Source: Allium sativum
Taxonomy: Eukaryota; Streptophyta; Magnoliopsida; Asparagales; Amaryllidaceae
DNA length: 64,000 bases
NCBI GenBank assembly: GCA_030737875.1
Contig: CM060915.1
Location: forward strand, 904,526,677-904,590,676
Direction: 5' to 3'
Shown: positions 47,988 through 59,226 of the stretch, one piece after another
How positions within the stretch are numbered: the stretch's first letter is position 1
Layout: each line of letters starts with the position of its first letter
Program-made: the position numbers and the translations under genes
The notes under the pieces: generated by a model
Seen by the model: only the letters and a program-made list of their open reading frames with translations
The model's database searches: none
What the model was told of the DNA's origin: nothing

Positions 47988-48364
47988 GGGGCGAAGGAGG
48001 CTGAGGGGGTGGAGCGGCTCGCTGGTCGGAGGAGAAGAGGGAGGAAGGGGAGAAAGGAAGGCGGAGGAGGGGGTGCGGGGCGGCTCGCGGCGCTGCTGGG
48101 GGGGGTGTGGGATTTCTCGTGCGTCGATCGAACTTGGGGGGGGGGGGTGCTGCTTCCGCGTCGGCTCTGGCGGGGGGTGCTGCTGCGTGCGGCGGCGCGC
48201 CGGGGGGGGGGAGAAAGGAGGTGGCGGCTGCTACGAGGGGGGGAGGCGACGGGGTTTCGGGGTTTGTTGTTTTTTTTTTTTTTTTTTTCGCGATTGAAAT
48301 ACTGATTTGGGGGGGGGGGGGGCAGAAGAATTAAAAGGGAGGAGAAAGTTTTTTTTTTTTTTTT
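47988..48364. repeat. G-rich segment in the 5' LTR of element G
   Basis: Counterpart of 40663-41029. For example, the G run before cagaagaatt is about twice as long here, and the T run near 48275 is also longer. The LTR length difference of 10 bp comes mostly from these runs. Confidence 0.7.
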
Positions 48365-49260
48365 ATTATTATTTAATTATTTTATTTTCAAAGAAGTTGA
48401 CTTTTACATACGACCTCTAAACGAGGCCCACCGCCTGTCGTCCATAGCGTTTTACCCCCATTCCGAACACAATGGGATATGTATCGTCAGCTGATTCGGC
48501 TGTTACAATCAGTTTCCGTTAAATTTACATTTAAATCATTATATTGCATTTTAAACGTACATTTCAAATTACCGGGGTCACATACTAACTAGAAAAATTC
48601 CAGAAAAATATTTTCTAGCTTTGTATTGACGATACGGTCCTATCAAAACTAGTTTCGTCGAATTCTGAGACCGTTAGAAAAATGGCCAATTTCCAGTCGA
48701 TTAAAATCAACTGAAACTGGTCAAACGCGTTTTCCTTTGCCACGCTCACATACTGATTCGAAAAATTATGAAATTTGAAATCTAGCAATAGTTTGACATC
48801 CCGGACCCAACAAAACTGGTTTCGTCGAATTCCGAGGTCATCTGCAAAATGTCCATTTTTAAGGGCCTGAATTCCATAGCGACTATTCAGAATTTTCAAC
48901 TGGACATATCTTTTGATTCCCGCTATGAAATCTTGATTGTTCGGATTCGTTGGAAAGATATTCACAAATAGATCCTATGATTTTTGATTTCGCTAAAATC
49001 CGGATTGTTTTGCACCCGGTACATTCAATTGAAGTTTGAAATCGAATTATCGAACTACCGCGCCATTTTCAATTCCTTTTATAATTATATATAATTATTA
49101 TATATTCTAACGACGACGCGTATAATATATACGTTCGAATTATATTCAAAATAAATTTCTCGCCGATATTATTTAAAATAATTCATTTTAAATAATCAAA
49201 ATTCGCTAAAATTGCCAAAATAAAAATTTTAAACTGGCCCAGATTTTACGGGTTGTTACA

Positions 49261-51646
49261 TTAGGTCTGATAATGGCGGCAAATATGTTTCCATAGAATT
49301 TCTAAATTTTTGCAATCATCATGGTATTCGGAGGCATTTTACTACACTGGGATATCTGCAATCTAATGGAGTGTCGGAGATAATGAACCGAACTCTACTA
49401 GAGAAAGCTCGATGCTTGAGATTGACATCGGGTTTGTCTAAGGGATTTTAGGCCAAAGCTTTGTCAACCGCGGTTCATATTATTAATCGGATTCCATGCT
49501 CGGCTATTGATAACATAATTCCGGCGGAAGTGTGGAAGGCGAAGAGCATTGACTTGAGTTATCTTCGTGTATTTGGCAGTCATGTTTATGTGCATGATCT
49601 GGGGAATGATAAGCTCTCACCTAGAGCTTTCAAAGGGATTTTTCTCGGTTATATGGATGGTGTCAGAGGTTATCGGATTTGGAATCTGGAAACGAAGAAG
49701 GCTATGGTTTCTCGTCATGTTACTTTTGATGAGTCGGCTATGTTCAAGGAGAACGAAGGCTCATTGGATGTTCCGGATTTGGTTCATGGTGAATCAAAGG
49801 AGAAGGAAGTTATTCTCACTTTCAGGCCTAGAGAGAGTAGAGTTGTTGGAGGTGCTTGTGAGGTGAATGCGGTTGATGTTACATCACATAGTCCACAGGA
49901 TTTCTCTAGTAGTGTTGGTGATGTGCACGAGCCTAGAGAAGATTCAGTTCAAGGTGGAGCTGAAGAAAGACCGGGTGATGGCATTGCTACTCGGGTTGGT
50001 CGCCGTGCTATAAGGCCACCCGAAAGATATGGTGATTGGAACTATCTTAGCTTTTGTGAGAATTTGAACTATGCTCTTCATGTAGTCCAAGATGAGCCGA
50101 TGGACCTTGATGACGTCATGGATTCGAGTGATAGCTCGAAGTGGATTTGCGCCATGGAGGAAGAGATGCAATCGTTGATGAAGAACCAGACTTGGGAGTT
50201 GGTTCCACTTCCTCAAGGAAACCGTGCTATTGGGTGCAAATGGATATATAAGGTGAAGGACGATGGAAGATACAAAGTTAGGCTAGTGGCTAAGGGGTTT
50301 GCACAGAGGAAAGGAAAGGAGTATGATGAGATCTTTGCACCGGTTGTGAGGCATACTTCTATCCGGATATTACTTGCATTAGTTGCTATTTACGACTTGG
50401 AGTTGGAGCAACTAGATGTGAAAACCGCCTTCTTGCATGGAGACTTGGATGAAGACATCTACATGTAGCAACCGGAAGGGTTTGTTGTAGAAGGTAAGTC
50501 AGAACTAGTCTGCAAGTTGAAAAAATCACTATATGGTTTGAAGCAATCATCTAGGCAATGGTACAAGAGATTTGATCATTTCATGCTTGAAAGTGGCTTC
50601 CATCGAAGCATCAAGGATGCTTGCGTTTACTTCAAGAGGTTAGGAAATGATTGTTGGGTGTATTTACTCTTGTATGTGGACGATATGCTCATTGCTTCTA
50701 AGGACAAGGCAGAAATCAACAAGTTGAAAGAAAAATTAAAGGCGGAGTTCGAAACGAAAGATCTTGGAGAAGCAGGGAAAATCTTGGACATGGAAATTGA
50801 AAGAGATTGAAAGCTTTTGAGTTGAGATTGACTCAAAAGGAGTACATTAAGAAGGTGCTTTGCCGGTTTAGCATGGAGAATGCAAAGGCGTTAAATACAC
50901 CTTTACCTTTGCATATAAAGCTTTCGAGTAAGGGATCACCTATCGAGGAGAAAGACAAGGCTTATATGGAAAAGGTGCCATATGCTAGTGTGGTTGGAAG
51001 TTTGATGTATGTCATGGTGTGTACAAGACCCGATATTGCAAATGTCGTCGGGGTGGTTAGTCGGTATATGGCTAATTAGGGGAAATCGCATTGGGAAGCC
51101 GTGAAGGCTATATTGAGATACTTGAAAGGCACAACATCTCATGGTCTTGTTTTTGGTGGTAGTGATGGATTGAGTTGCAAGTTAGTTGGTTATTGTGACT
51201 CGGACTACGCCGGTGATAGGGATCGGAGGAAATCAACTTCCGGGTATGTCTTCACACTTGGTGGTACGACCATTAGCTGGAGATCGAGATTGCAAACCGT
51301 AGTTGCTTTATCCACTACGGAGGCGGAGTTGATAGCTGCTGTGGAAACGGCAAAGGAGGCACTCTATTTGAAGCGACTATTGTGTGACTTGGGTTTCGAA
51401 CATGAGAGTATCGATGTTCGATGTGATAGCCAAAGTGTTATACATTTGGCAGAGAATTTGGCATTTAGCTCACGAACGAAGCATATTGAAGTGAGAGAGT
51501 CATTTCTAGTAGCCATGGACGAAGACAAGCAAGTATGCCTTCGGAAAGTGCACACAAAGGATAACGCGGCGGACATGTTCACTAAGGCATTGCCGATTGG
51601 AAAGTTCGAGCATTGCTCGAACTTAATTCGCTTGGAGAGATGCTAG
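49261..51646 (+). pseudogene. Element F integrase end, reverse transcriptase and RNase H, broken
   Basis: Resumes the integrase core with SDNGGKY and SNGVSEIMNR, which supply the second and third acidic residues at D(35)E spacing. A TAG at 49449 follows LSKGF, most simply from TGG. RT (about 50100-50800) has MEEEMQSLMKNQTWELVPLP, KWIYKVK, DVKTAFLHGDL and the catalytic LYVDDMLIAS. A TAG at 50466 interrupts the usual EQPEGF context, a frameshift lies near 50815, and a TAG is at 51077. RNase H (51101-51646) has [33 protein letters not shown] and the end at 51644-51646. Confidence 0.92.
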
Positions 51647-51966
51647 GTGCCACGTGGTGGCACAGTTGAAAGAGAAACTTGGATGTAGAAGAGTATCGGT
51701 GAGAGGTTGTTGTTCTGTCTTCATGGTAAGTACTCGTTTTCACTCCCGAGTACATTGTCTTTTGGTGAGACTGGTTTAGGAGTTGGATGTTTCAACACTT
51801 CATTGACGAGTGGGGGCTGTGCCTGAACTCGTTAGTGAAGTGCAATGGGCGGTGGCTATGCCGGAGTTCATTGGGGAAACATTCAAGCTTTCTTGATTGA
51901 AGATAGAAGGAAATGCTTGGATGCATTGAAGTTTGTGATGTAGATGAATATAGTATCGAGGTGGAG

Positions 51967-52572
51967 TGTTGAAGTATGCGATACAATGTATTAGATTGAG
52001 GAGGATATTTCGAATATTTAGGATCTGGAGGATATTTTCATATCTCGAGAATATTTAGGATCCGGAGGATATTTAGGATCTGGAGGATATTTCGGATATT
52101 TCGGATCTAGAGGAAATTTTGGGAATTTTTATATACTTCCCTATGTCTATATAAGCTACATCGGATGCAAAAGGAGGAGGTACAACAAAATCAAGAGATT
52201 AGATCAAGGTTTATTCTAATTAGGGTTTACGCAATCCTAATCTTTTTCAATTCCTTTCTCCGCACAATCAAATTTTTCTAGTAAATTTGATCATTGTAAT
52301 CAATCTCTTGTACTCTTCTATTGATATTAATAAAGGTTTCTCTTTCAAATTGGACGTACACTGACAAGACGTCGGTGGAACCACTGTAAATCCCCGTGTG
52401 ATTTAGTTTCTCGTTATTGCTCTATTATTTCCATTGTTTGGTGATTGTGATTGGCTTGGATAAGATTGAGATTGTTCGATTGGTTGTTTTTGCACTATTA
52501 CCACGATCTCGTTTTCCGCGGCGGTGGGGATTTTTGATTTAAGCGGTCTTGAATCAAAATTTCTCCACAACA
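51967..52572 (+). repeat. 3' LTR of copia element F (606 bp)
   Basis: Starts tgttgaagtatgcg after a purine-rich tract (51957-51966) and ends cacaaca. It is intact and uninterrupted, so it shows where LTR S landed in the other copy (gatattaataaagg at about 52322). The LTR pair differs at roughly 3% of positions plus two small compensating indels. Confidence 0.9.
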
Positions 52573-52983
52573 TTTTTCACATATATTGAACCTTTTTGTG
52601 TCTCGGCTATTTCCCTGTTGTATCTCCGCTACACCATTTTGCACCTCTCCTGCTATAGAACCGCTAAGCGTTTTAACTTCTCAGTTACATCCAACCATCT
52701 AGCAGTTGTGGGTGGATATTTTTGAATTAAAAATATTAGAAACACGGGAAACGTCGAACCGAACACCCAGTTTTCAAGATCAAACCAACAATCATTTATA
52801 ATCCTTATCTAAATTTTTTTTAAGGATCCAAATATATAACAAGACATAAAAATCTATAGCGGATGTAGTCCCTTATAGTTGATCACTATAAATCTATGTG
52901 TATTTAGCGTTTTAGCAACATAATTCTATTGCATTTACTTCTGTTTATTTCATAGACTGTATATGTCCAATTTGTGTGTAAAC

Positions 52984-53059
<76 letters not shown>

Positions 53060-53065
53060 TATGTG

Positions 53066-53092
<27 letters not shown>
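52984..53092. repeat. Compound microsatellite (AC)n(AT)n(GT)n G12
   Basis: About 23 AC, then about 14 AT, a short gatat interruption, about 10 GT, then 12 G. The AC and GT arms are complementary around the AT centre, so the tract can fold on itself. Frames across it on both strands are artefacts. Confidence 0.95.
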
Positions 53093-53096
<4 letters not shown>

Positions 53097-53175
53097 GAGA
53101 ATTATCTTCATCCTTCTAATTTCAACCTCCAACATAGTCCTTTAAGTTCAACCATTGATTTCAATTTAAATATTA

Positions 53176-53177
<2 letters not shown>

Positions 53178-53211
<34 letters not shown>
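53178..53211. repeat. (CT)17 microsatellite
   Basis: Uninterrupted CT dinucleotide run. Confidence 0.95.
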
Positions 53212-53218
<7 letters not shown>

Positions 53219-54505
53219 CCATACAATTATTTAAATAGAAACAAGTGATTAGTATTAAAGCGGTATATCTGGTGGCTAAATTTATGGCACTACTCGCCCT
53301 TCCACGCACGAGCCGCATTTAGAATTCATTTCTAATGATTGTTGTCGTTCCAACATTATGGGCCGCTGTGATTTGATTAAAATCCTTATATTACCCATAA
53401 ATAAAAGCATATGGTTGGGGTTTTATTTTTATTTTTAATTGTGTTGTTGATTGATTTAGTAGATCTCGTTTGTTTGAGATTTTGTCTTACGTTTTGGATG
53501 TATCATTGATGGATTTAGTAGATCTTACTATCATTTGTTTTGGAAGGATTTAGGCCTTACTATAATCGATGAATTGTTGATATTGGAGTAGATTTAAGGT
53601 TCATATTAGTTTTTTCTTATGTGTTATCCGATTATACTGTCTTTTTATTTACATTATGACCTTTAGTAGTTAAGATTGTTGATATTTATTCTATTGTATT
53701 GTAAGATAAGTATATATGTCAACAGTGCCAGCCTAGCAGCTTTGTTGTCCCGGCCTAAAAGAATAGCACTTGACTAAAAAGTTGCGCAATACGCTGAGAA
53801 ATGAGCCTAGGTTATTTAGACGAATAACCATTTCTACTACCAGTACACCACAACACTTACCAATAATTTGTTTTTATAAGATCATTTATTGATAAAAGTC
53901 CTAAAACCATCACCACCTGCACGTGTTCTCTCCTGCTGGATCGGTTGCTTTAGACGATCGTCTTTGTCGTCTTACCCAAGTGTCATGTTTTTTTTTCTTT
54001 TTTTCTTTTATTCAATTTCAATAGTAAATAACTTCTTCCCACTCTTTTTTTCTTTTATTTTTTTGCTTCCATTTTCTAGGGGAAGCAAAGTGTGTTTCAA
54101 ATAACTTCTAGTCGGATTTTGTTGATCTACATATAGATCTCAGTTGTATCCAAATTAAGCTATTATGTCGGTAATGAAATCTTATATTGCTTTCAGAATC
54201 TACTTACCAACTTTATTCTAATGTTTTTTTCATGCAGATAATCTATCCTCCTCCCAAAAATGTGAATTTCACATACGTAATCATTTTATAACTCAATATT
54301 GAAGGTGTTGATTGATTTGTTTATATATAAAACTCCTCATTTTCTCGTACTCTCTCTATGACCGACGCCAGGCAAATCCAGGTAATTCGCTTGTACAGGT
54401 CAGGATGAAATTTACAGATCGATACTTCCCTAAAATAATCATTGATTCGCATCCTCTTTTAACACTTCGACCAACCATACTTAAAATTTAACCCTACTTT
54501 CCACC

Positions 54506-54512
54506 TATATAT
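54506..54512 (+). promoter_or_regulatory. Candidate TATA box of the cyclin gene
   Basis: TATATAT in the context ccacctatatatcatc lies 148 bp upstream of the cyclin ATG. A start site about 30 bp downstream would give a leader of roughly 110-120 nt that includes the A38 tract. Position and sequence only; no transcript data. Confidence 0.5.
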
Positions 54513-54567
54513 CATCTTCCGTACCCTTCTTCCCACTCAAACAACTCTGAATAACCAAAAAAAGAAG

Positions 54568-54605
<38 letters not shown>
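54568..54605 (+). repeat. Poly(A) run of 38 bp in the presumed 5' UTR of the cyclin gene
   Basis: An uninterrupted A38, 48 bp before the ATG, preceded by aaaaaaagaag. If transcribed it would sit in the leader of the mRNA. It could also be a nucleosome-excluding tract. Assembly length errors are likely at such runs. Confidence 0.8.
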
Positions 54606-54608
<3 letters not shown>

Positions 54609-54653
54609 CAATTTTGTTCTTCTCTCTTCTTGAGAAGAACAAAGATACTGATC

Positions 54654-56643
54654 ATGGCCGACTTCACTGAAGAAGAATACGAAGTTCCAAGAATCGTAAC
54701 AATTCTGTCTTCTCTTCTTCACCAAGTAGCTGAGCGTAATGACAAAAAAGAAAGGAGCAATTCAGATATAGTCTCTGCATTTCAAGGGCTGTCCAAGCCT
54801 TCTATTTCGATTCAGAATTACCTTGAGAGGATATTTCGCTATGCGAATTGCAGCCCTTCTTGTTATGTGGTGGCTTATATATACCTTGATAGATTCATTG
54901 GACGCAATCCTTTGGTCTTCATTGATTCCTTCAATGTGCATAGGTTCATTATCACCAGTGTTCTCGCTGCAGTCAAGTTCATGGATGATATGTAAGTTTA
55001 TGGTTTTTCTGTGTATTTCGTTTTTGCTAAATAGAATTTGATTTTATTCTGTGCTGCCGACATAAAACTGCTGATCAAATCTGAATATATTTACAAATAC
55101 TTCATTGCTAGCTAGCCTTAATTATTTGTTAATTATGCTTTCAACCATAAATCTCTTATTAACAATTCTAAGCATAAAACTTTATGTCATACGTCCTTGG
55201 CACTTTAATGAGACTTTATCTTAATTATTGTTATCAGATCAGAAAGGATCATTTAACAGATAACAAAAGATAAATTATACATTAATATGGTAATTATCTT
55301 GACAATAGTGATTCTTATTATAATGGGTGAAAAAAAGCACATGTATGCAAATTGTGGAATGATTTATCCTCGAAATTAATATCTTCTTAGGATTAATCAG
55401 TTGTAGTGTACTATTGTGTGTGATAGGTATGATATGATAGATTGTGTTTAAAATAATTCTTACTTAGTTGAAATAGTTAATCAAGCGTGGCAATGATATC
55501 ATCATCAAATGATATACTATTCCAGCAATTGGATTAAGAAGTACTCTATAACTCTCTTCATTTAAAAGAGTTTTGCTATAATTAATAATTTAATTTGGTA
55601 AGTAGTCATCAAGGGACCTCAAAATGTATAAATCTTTTGATGTAATTGTCTTGTATTGAAAATGTTATATCTCATGATATGAACCTGGATGTTTTTCTTT
55701 TTTAAAATACAAATATCATTATATGTATTAGTAAAAATGTACTCAAAAAGAGGCTCATGACCTTAGTCTTAGATGGCAACTGCAGGTTATCGGTTTGATT
55801 TTTTAGTTATATATCAAATATAGTTCGCGGCATATACTGTTGTGTACTGTTACTGAGTTTAAAGAATTGATTTTTTTGGTAAAGGGAAATCGAAAATTTA
55901 ATAAGTGAGATTGGATCGAACTTTGTTGACATCACACTGATTGGCTGTATGGGCATGTGTCAACATTCAATGATAGCTTGGAAAAGCACCAACCGCTTTG
56001 CTTTCTCTACAAAGAAATTGCTTTTCTGTAATTATAGTTCTACCAAAAAGGATTTTACCTACCAAATACAGTCCACAATTTGAATTATCATCAGTTGTTA
56101 AATAATAAGTGTTTATTATCACCTAAGATATCTACTACCAAACCATTCAATATCTAATTAAAGGAAATATACTAAGCAAAAATGTTGTGATAAATTGCAT
56201 TCCAATAGTGTCATTTTAGTCCCATGTGGTACATAGCTAAATGCCAAAATAAAAACAGTTGGCCAATACAACCAAAACTGATGATGATTTGGACACCAAT
56301 GATTAAGTTTGTATGTTATGTAACCTATTTGATCATCTTATAAATTTAAGATGCATTAATCTTAATACATCAAATTTATTACCATGTATTATTCATAGTT
56401 TACTACTATGTTGGCAGATATTACAACAATGCATATTTTGCAAAAGTAGGAGGGATAAGTTTGATGGAAATGAACTACTTGGAAGTGGACTTCTTGTTTG
56501 GTGTTGGATTTGAGCTCAATGTAACTCCCATCATCTTCAACTCCTACTGTTCCATTTTACAAAAGGAATTAGCTTACGTGGAACGCCCTCGACCACCGCC
56601 TAAATTGCAGTGTTCTCTTTCTGAAGAAGTACTTGGCACTTAG
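54654..56643 (+). CDS. P/U-type cyclin (CYCP4/CYCU4-like), two exons
   Basis: Exon 1 is 54654-54991 and exon 2 is 56418-56643; together 187 residues. The donor is AT|GTAAGT and the acceptor GGCAG|ATATT; the split codon is ATA, giving FMDDIYYNNAYFAKVGG. I chose the ATG of MADFTEEEYEVPRIV; no other in-frame ATG lies upstream in the open frame. The cyclin box covers about residues 45-160: SISIQNYLERIFRYANCSPS, AYIYLDRF, SFNVHRFIITSVLAAVKFMDD, then GGISLMEMNYLEVDFLFGVGFEL. Length and motifs match the small plant P-type cyclins, which bind cyclin-dependent kinases and are linked to nutrient/phosphate signalling and cell division (family knowledge). No stops or lost motifs; the short C-terminus is normal for the group. 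It is the only host gene here that looks functional. Confidence 0.93.
54992..56417 (+). other. Intron of the cyclin gene (1,426 bp)
   Basis: GT-AG, AT-rich, with no recognised transposon or RNA gene. The position, just after the KFMDD motif of the cyclin box, fits the single intron that I associate with plant P-type cyclin genes. Confidence 0.85.
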
Positions 56644-57944
56644 AAATTATTTTGTTAGCTTGTTTTTCTTCTTTCTACTAGTTCACTTTGTCAACTCTCC
56701 TTTTGATATATTTTTGGGTGCTCTGTGTACATATTGTGGCATTTCTCTTGAAATAGTTTGATCTCGTTTCCATTCTATTGCCTGTGTTTATATCTTGATG
56801 GCTTAGTCTATTTCCTATTCTGGTGCATAGTTCATGCTTGCGTTATCATTTATCAAAGTTAAGATGACAAACTAATTAACCCACATATTTAATTGATGTA
56901 ATGCTGAGATGGATTAGCACATGCACCTAGCTATACTTAGTTTTATATTAATGATACCCAGGAGATCATGCTCACACATTATTTTGATAATGTATGCAAG
57001 ATCATGAAGCACAGTTCACACAAATTATCAACACACTACCCATAGTGGACAAAAAAGAGTTTTAAAAGGGAAAGAAAAACAACAAAGGATATTAAATATG
57101 TAGCTGACAAAATTAGACAGTGAGCACACCATCTATATGTTGCTACCTGACATTACCCACTATTTTGGAGTTTTCTATTCATTTGGAATACTTGTATAAG
57201 CAAGCTGTTGACGCTGAAATAACTCTACTTGAATTTTGCTCAAAGGGCCTTTAATTAAAGAGTGACTTGTAGCTATTCCAAATGGAAATTTTCATTTCCA
57301 GGAATTAAGTTATGCATATAAGAAAATCATTTAATTGCATCATTGAATTTTAATGTGTATTACAGAGAAAAGTATATGTCGATCTTGTTATCACTACTGA
57401 TTGACAATTTTTAATTAATTGTACATTCATATATATTACTGTGAAACTAAATTAAGCATATCACTTTATCACATTTAGAAGAGAATCTGAACTTGGAATG
57501 AACTGGATGAACATAAAAATAATTATCAGATTAAGTTGTAGCTATATGGACATCGAAATGGAACATGGCCACTCTGTATTTTTGTCATTTGCTTTAAGAT
57601 TAAAAGCAAAAGCCATGTGAGGGTTCCTACATAAATGCAGCCCCACATGCAACATGTTTCTCTTTCGAAATTGGACTTTTGCATCTCAATGCCTGATTAT
57701 TTCTGCTCAAGCCTCCCATGTTATAAAGTATAATCTCATATGTTGCTTCCTCATTCTGAGTTGGTATTTTGCTTTTAATGCTGGGCTACGGAACTTTTGA
57801 AATCTCGACAGGTTTGCAGGGAAATAGATAAATTCAGGGTGCAAGTTATCTCAAGTTTTAAATTAATTTGTACAAAGCTATAGTGGCACCAGTTCAGTGT
57901 GTCAAAGACTATTTAATTTGAGTTATTGTTAAAATTAATAGATT
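56644..57944 (+). other. 3' UTR and downstream intergenic region of the cyclin gene
   Basis: T-rich sequence follows the stop. I see no clear AATAAA close to it, which is common in plants. Nothing coding or repeated was recognised up to the left LTR of copia element D. Confidence 0.5.
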
Positions 57945-57950
57945 TCTTAG

Positions 57951-58350
57951 TGAAAGATAAAAACCGTAATATGTTGTATTGATACAGAAATTAAATGTTT
58001 GTACCGAAAACAGAAAACATTTATCGATAATACTATTTCAACCGGCTTATCTTCACCGGGAAATAGCGGAAGGAATATCAGCCGCAAAATTTTGAGCATC
58101 CCCCATGATTTGTACTGGAAAATTACTGTTATACCCCTTGAATTTTTTGTCTTTTTCCTGTGTCGCACAATCTGACCGGTTTTAATGCCGGTTGATGCAG
58201 CAGTATCCAACATTTATAATACAGTCCTTAACGGTCAAGTTGCTGAGATGCAAATAAAAGGACTTGTAAATAAAGACATGGGCTAAAGCCCAGACCCATA
58301 TACTGATGCGAGTGAATTAATATTATGCTGAAGTGAATGGTCGGTTTTCA
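57951..58350 (-). repeat. 3' LTR of element D (400 bp)
   Basis: On the minus strand it starts tgaaaaccg after a purine-rich tract (cgagagggactaa) and ends atctttca. It includes the 190-bp stretch 58017-58210 absent from the other LTR. That stretch is bordered by acatttat on both sides, which suggests a deletion between short direct repeats in the partner. Confidence 0.75.
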
Positions 58351-58410
58351 TTAGTCCCTCTCGAATTAATCTAGGGTTTTCCCTTTTTCTCTTCTGCGCT
58401 GCCATCTTGA

Positions 58411-59226
58411 TTAATTTTCAATTCCTCTCTGAAACGAGCGAAGTTCTTTGATGAGAGGGGCTTGGTGAGAATATCTGCCTTCTAATATTAGAGGGCTGGT
58501 ACATAATTGACGTCCAATTTCCCACTTATGGTCTGCTCTCGTACGAAGTACAAAATCTATCTCAATATGCTTCGTACGAGCATGTTGAATAGGGTTAGCT
58601 GAGAGAGAAACAGTGCTTAAGTTGTCGCACCACACAACTGGCTTCTTGTTTGATGCAAATCCAAGTTCTCCAATCAGGGAGTTTATCCACATAATTTCAG
58701 TCGTCGTACTGGCTACACATCGGTATTCTGCTTCAGTGCTCGAGCGTGATATGGTCGGTTGTTTCTTCGAGCACCAGGAAATAGGGTTTGGACCCATGAA
58801 CACGCAGTATCCACTGGTTGACCTCCGATCATCTGGATCCAACGCCCAATCCGCATCACTGTAAGCTTGTATATGTAGGTCTTTGCTAGCTTTTAAACTC
58901 ACACCGTAATTAATTGTTCCTTTTAGATATCGTAGTATGCGTTTAACAGCGGTCCAGTGTTCATTGAGTGGTGATTGCATAAACTGGCATACTTTATTGA
59001 CACTGTAGCAAATATGAGGTCTAGTCACAGTCACATACTGTAATGCGCCTACTATACTTCTGTACTCTATGACATAGGTTGGCTCCCCTTTGGATTTAGA
59101 TAACTTTAAATTGCTAGTCATAGGGGTAGGCATCAGTTTAGCTTTATCCATCTTGGCTCTAAGTAACAATTCTGTAATGTACTTCCTTTGAGATAGAATA
59201 ACTTCTGTATTTGATTTCTGAATCAC
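58411..59226 (-). pseudogene. Element D RT end and RNase H
   Basis: On the minus strand, the longest intact block of element D. It has the QRKYITELLLRAKM and PTYVIEYRSIVGALQYV region, [22 protein letters not shown] with the first RNase H Asp, [10 protein letters not shown], and [12 protein letters not shown] with the Glu. [25 protein letters not shown] carries the next Asp. The end is altered: the usual TKAL-type terminus is not seen. Confidence 0.88.

Larger units (their letters stand above)
35646..49260 (-). mobile_element. Element G: non-autonomous retrotransposon with giant (6.28-kb) LTRs
   Basis: Two direct repeats, 35646-41922 and 42974-49260, flank 1,051 bp. On the minus strand each LTR starts tgtaacaacccg and ends gggtcgtcaca. 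A Met-type primer site (42960-42971) and a polypurine tract (41923-41934) sit exactly at the inner borders. The target duplication ttagg is perfect (35641-35645, 49261-49265). I found only five substitutions between the LTRs by eye, apart from homopolymer length changes, so it is by far the youngest insertion here. No gag or pol is present, so it must use proteins of another element. LTR ends and the hairpin suggest a Tekay-type gypsy helper (inference). Confidence 0.9.
42974..49260 (-). repeat. 5' LTR of element G (6,287 bp)
   Basis: Matches 35646-41922 almost base for base. Substitutions noticed: 36223/43551, 36496/43824, 37112/44440, about 41648/48987 and about 41888/49226. The other differences are G, T or TA run lengths at 40200 and at 40770-41025. 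Minisatellite at 46169-46600, hairpin array at 44823-45276. Confidence 0.9.
29776..52572 (+). mobile_element. Element F: Ty1/copia (Tork-like) with two nested gypsy-type insertions
   Basis: LTRs start tgttg and end caaca. The 3' LTR is 606 bp; the 5' LTR is also 606 bp once insertion S and its duplication are removed. The target duplication ttttt is at 29771-29775 and 52573-52577. Without S (3.5 kb) and G (13.6 kb) the element would be about 5.7 kb, normal for copia. Gene order is gag, protease, integrase, RT, RNase H, which defines copia. The Tork/Tnt1-type lineage is inferred from the gag and protease sequence. It carries at least five in-frame stops and two frameshifts. The LTRs differ by a few per cent, so it is older than G. 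Confidence 0.9.
52578..54480. other. Intergenic region upstream of the cyclin gene
   Basis: No coding region recognised. It contains the microsatellites listed separately and T-rich stretches (about 53985-54065). 53930-53950 and similar short frames have no features. The part next to 54480 is the likely promoter region of the cyclin gene. Confidence 0.6.

Noticed and set aside
35646..49260. A 7.3-kb tandem duplication of host DNA
   Set aside because: Primer site, polypurine tract, TG/CA ends and a target duplication show an LTR retrotransposon instead.
52950..53213. Open frames across microsatellites (HTHTHT, SLSLSL)
   Set aside because: Products of dinucleotide repeats.
53889..54104. 71-codon plus-strand frame upstream of the cyclin gene
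   Set aside because: Phe-rich from T runs, no domain, no evidence of a gene or upstream exon.
54630..54653. Upstream non-ATG extension of the cyclin (RRTKILI...)
   Set aside because: No ATG; the MADF start fits the family's usual N-terminal length.
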